From: Candidatus Cryptobacteroides merdigallinarum
GTDB lineage: Bacteria > Bacteroidota > Bacteroidia > Bacteroidales > UBA932
DNA: 33,347 bases
Assembly (NCBI GenBank): GCA_017694655.1
Contig: JADIMQ010000079.1
Location: forward strand, 1 to 33,347
Direction of reading: 5' to 3'
Part shown: one piece after another, positions 31,865 through 33,347 of the stretch
How the letters are laid out: every line of letters starts with the position of its first letter
Numbering within the stretch: position 1 is the first letter of the stretch
The notes under the pieces: model-generated
Database searches by the model: none
What the model saw: the letters and a program-made list of their open reading frames with translations, nothing else
What the model was told of the DNA's origin: nothing
Made by a program: the position numbers and the translations under genes

Positions 31865-32116
31865 CTACTTGCCCAGGCCAGTCAGGAACTTTACGGTATC
31901 GGGAGCATAGTGGGAGAAGAACAGGCTTTCCCCCTTGTCCAGCTTGCCGATTGCATCCATGTCTTCATCGGAAAGGGAGAAGTCGAACACATCGAGGTTC
32001 TGCTCCATGCGTTCCCTGTGCGTGGACTTGGGGATTACTACCACTCCACGCTGGATGAGGAAGCGCAGGGCTGCCTGTGCAACGGACTTGCCGTATTTCC
32101 TGACTTTGACAATGTG
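31865..32116 (-). pseudogene. aldo/keto reductase, 3' remnant
   Basis: The minus strand encodes the last 80 or so residues of an aldo/keto reductase: [18 protein letters not shown], then [35 protein letters not shown] and the tail FLTGLGK before a TAG. This is the C-terminal NADPH-binding part of the barrel (the PKS motif contacts the cofactor phosphate). About 200 residues including the catalytic Asp/Tyr/Lys/His region are gone. The upstream border abuts the stop of the transposase remnant at 32117, so the gene was cut by the mobile element. The base composition up to this point resembles the host. Confidence 0.85.
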
Positions 32117-33107
32117 TCACCCAGTTTGATTTTTGTCTTGATCTAATGTATCCAGTAATGGTTTGATGGCTTCTTTCTGTGGCGTAGTGAATAAAGTTTC
32201 AGTATAAACAGAGCCGTTGGGTAGCCTTATCTTGAGCGTCGTTATTGTTTTGGCGATTTCAAGAACCTTGTCAACGCTCATCTTCATACCGAGTTCTCTG
32301 GTGACCCGTTCAAGTTCCTTATACACCTTATAAGCTACAAAACAAATGCAGATATGAGCCTCGATACGTTTCTCCGTAAAGTGGAACATTGGACGCATCT
32401 CAAGCGTACCCTTGCCAATGGTCTTTGCTGATTTCGAGAAACTTGTTGTAGCCGCGTTTATTGACGTTTTCCTTGGTCAGAGTGCCTTTCGCATAAGCCT
32501 TGCGAAGTCTCTCGACTCCTTTGTTGCGGTTCCATGCGTTTTTCTTTGCCCGTGCATTCTTTGTGTTCATACGCCCTGAATCAGCCACAACGATGAAGTC
32601 TGTCAACTTAAACCGCTGGACAAAGTCATCGATTATAGGTATCATCGTGCGCCCCTCATACTGGCTGCCGTTGAAGATGGAGTAAGACATCGGGTAGCCG
32701 TCCTGGCTCACCAACAATCCGAGGACTATCTGCGATTCAGCCATCTTACCGTCCTTTGAGAAGCCCGCTTGACGAAGCTCATCGTCCGGTTGTGGTGTGG
32801 ACTCGAAGTAAAGTGTGGTCACATCGTAGAAGACAATTCCAATCCGCCCGCCGAGAATCCTAAGCGTGTGCTCTACGCTTATCTGTTGGACCTTTTCCCG
32901 CTGCGTATTGTACAGTGTGTCCATATAGCGGTAGATGTTGTGTAACCGAACGTCTTCATCGAAGTATGACTTCAGATATGCCGCTGTCGCGACCTTGCTC
33001 TGCGGATGGCATATCCTCGCGATGACAAGATGACGCAGAATGCAGTCGCCGATTGCACCGAAACCGATTCTGTCGTATATGTGGCCGAGGATAAACTGCG
33101 GCAGGTT
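32117..33107 (-). pseudogene. IS1634/IS4-type transposase remnant with two deletions
   Basis: DDE transposase fragments read on the minus strand in two frames. The first (33107 to about 32400) gives LPQFILGHIYDRIGFGAIGD, ILRHLVIARICHPQSKVAT, the catalytic-Asp block IGIVFYDVTTLYFE, GFSKDGKMAESQIVLGLLV, and VVADSGRMNTKN with the second Asp. It ends at NKRGYNKFLEISKD. The second (to 32117) resumes with KGTLEMRPMFHFTEKRIEAHICICFVAYKVYKELER, the family's C-terminal block. Compared with full-length relatives (about 550 residues) the first 100 or so residues are missing, and about 50 residues plus the frame are lost at the internal junction near 32400-32430. That deletion removes the region of the catalytic Glu, so the element should be inactive. 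Base composition is more AT-rich than the rest of the window. Confidence 0.85.
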
Positions 33108-33109
33108 CT

Positions 33110-33347
33110 AGACTTGAAGCGGCTGAGCAGGCTGTCCACTTCCAGTCGCTTCTCATGGTACGCCGCCATGTCTTCCTCATTCCAGTCCAGCACGGTCTCA
33201 CCAATCATGGATAAATCCACTACCTTCATATATACCTCGTGTACATCCTTGCGGAGACTTCTTATTTTGTAGGTAGTAGCTTCCAATTCCTGTTGTCTGT
33301 TCTGTTCATTGAGCCAAATATAGACGATGCCGAAAATGACGAATAGT
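33110..33347 (-). pseudogene. truncated membrane-anchored sensor-kinase-like protein (runs off window)
   Basis: The minus-strand frame is open at the right edge. It reads a hydrophobic stretch (LFVIFGIVYIWLNEQ), then a charged helical region (QELEATTYKIRSLRKDVHEVYMKVVDL), then IGETVLDWNEEDMAAYHEKRLEVDSLLSRFKS. After this point the similarity stops and transposase sequence takes over. The GETVLxWxxEDxxAYxxxRxxxDSxLxRFK pattern recalls the N-terminal region of sensor histidine kinases found on Bacteroidota mobile elements. That assignment is from memory and not verified. Only about 79 residues are visible; the catalytic part, if it ever existed here, has been replaced. Confidence 0.4.

Noticed and set aside
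32117..33107. Transposase considered as an intact two-frame (programmed frameshift) IS
   Set aside because: The family does not need a frameshift, and residues expected between the two frames, as well as the N-terminus, are absent, so deletion explains it better.

Overview
The window looks like chromosomal DNA of a GC-rich member of the Bacteroidales (Bacteroidota). The evidence is the recurring TAnnTTTG -7 promoter box, several times with an upstream TTTG, the general lack of Shine-Dalgarno sequences, a TonB-dependent receptor paired with a surface lipoprotein, and the NAD kinase-uppS-bamA-ompH order. A Rikenellaceae/Alistipes-like or related high-GC lineage would fit, but the sequence alone does not settle the genus.

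Layout. (1) 1-4520, plus strand, envelope core: 3' end of NAD kinase, undecaprenyl diphosphate synthase, BamA and an OmpH/Skp chaperone, closed by a strong hairpin terminator. (2) 4521-5035: non-coding apart from tRNA-Asn(GTT) on the minus strand, with its own promoter and terminator. (3) 5036-5962: membrane-anchored protein with two HU-like domains. (4) 6051-11174: compact six-gene unit with acyl-ACP thioesterase, AspT/YidE-type transporter, split ThrE-type exporter (two genes overlapping by 4 bp), a DUF6064-like membrane protein and a NUDIX hydrolase. (5) 11287-17759: tight four-gene unit with a two-part family 2 glycosyltransferase, a HIT-like (DUF4922-type) domain fused to SpoIID/LytB, an AmpG-like MFS permease and a NamZ/DUF1343 exo-muramidase. 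This looks like a peptidoglycan turnover or recycling pathway and is the most interesting part of the window. (6) 17927-21939: TonB-dependent receptor plus beta-helix lipoprotein, preceded by a TTAACA repeat array resembling Pho boxes. (7) 21932-22774, minus: glutamate racemase, followed by a structured, MITE-like non-coding element at 22851-23015. (8) 23043-28708, minus: three-gene RND efflux operon with a divergent AraC-family regulator (28888-29766) and two inverted repeats in the control region. (9) Cysteine synthase of CysM type (minus), divergent from asparagine synthetase AsnA (plus). (10) 31865-33347: a genetic scar made of an aldo/keto reductase 3' remnant, a twice-deleted IS1634/IS4-type transposase and the start of a membrane-anchored, sensor-kinase-like protein running off the window. 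Base composition here is visibly more AT-rich than the rest.

Together, most of the window serves cell-envelope construction and maintenance: lipid carrier (UppS), outer-membrane assembly (BamA, OmpH), D-glutamate supply (MurI), wall turnover and recovery (SpoIID, AmpG-like, NamZ), nutrient uptake (TonB receptor) and efflux. All functions are inferred from sequence recognition; no database search was possible.
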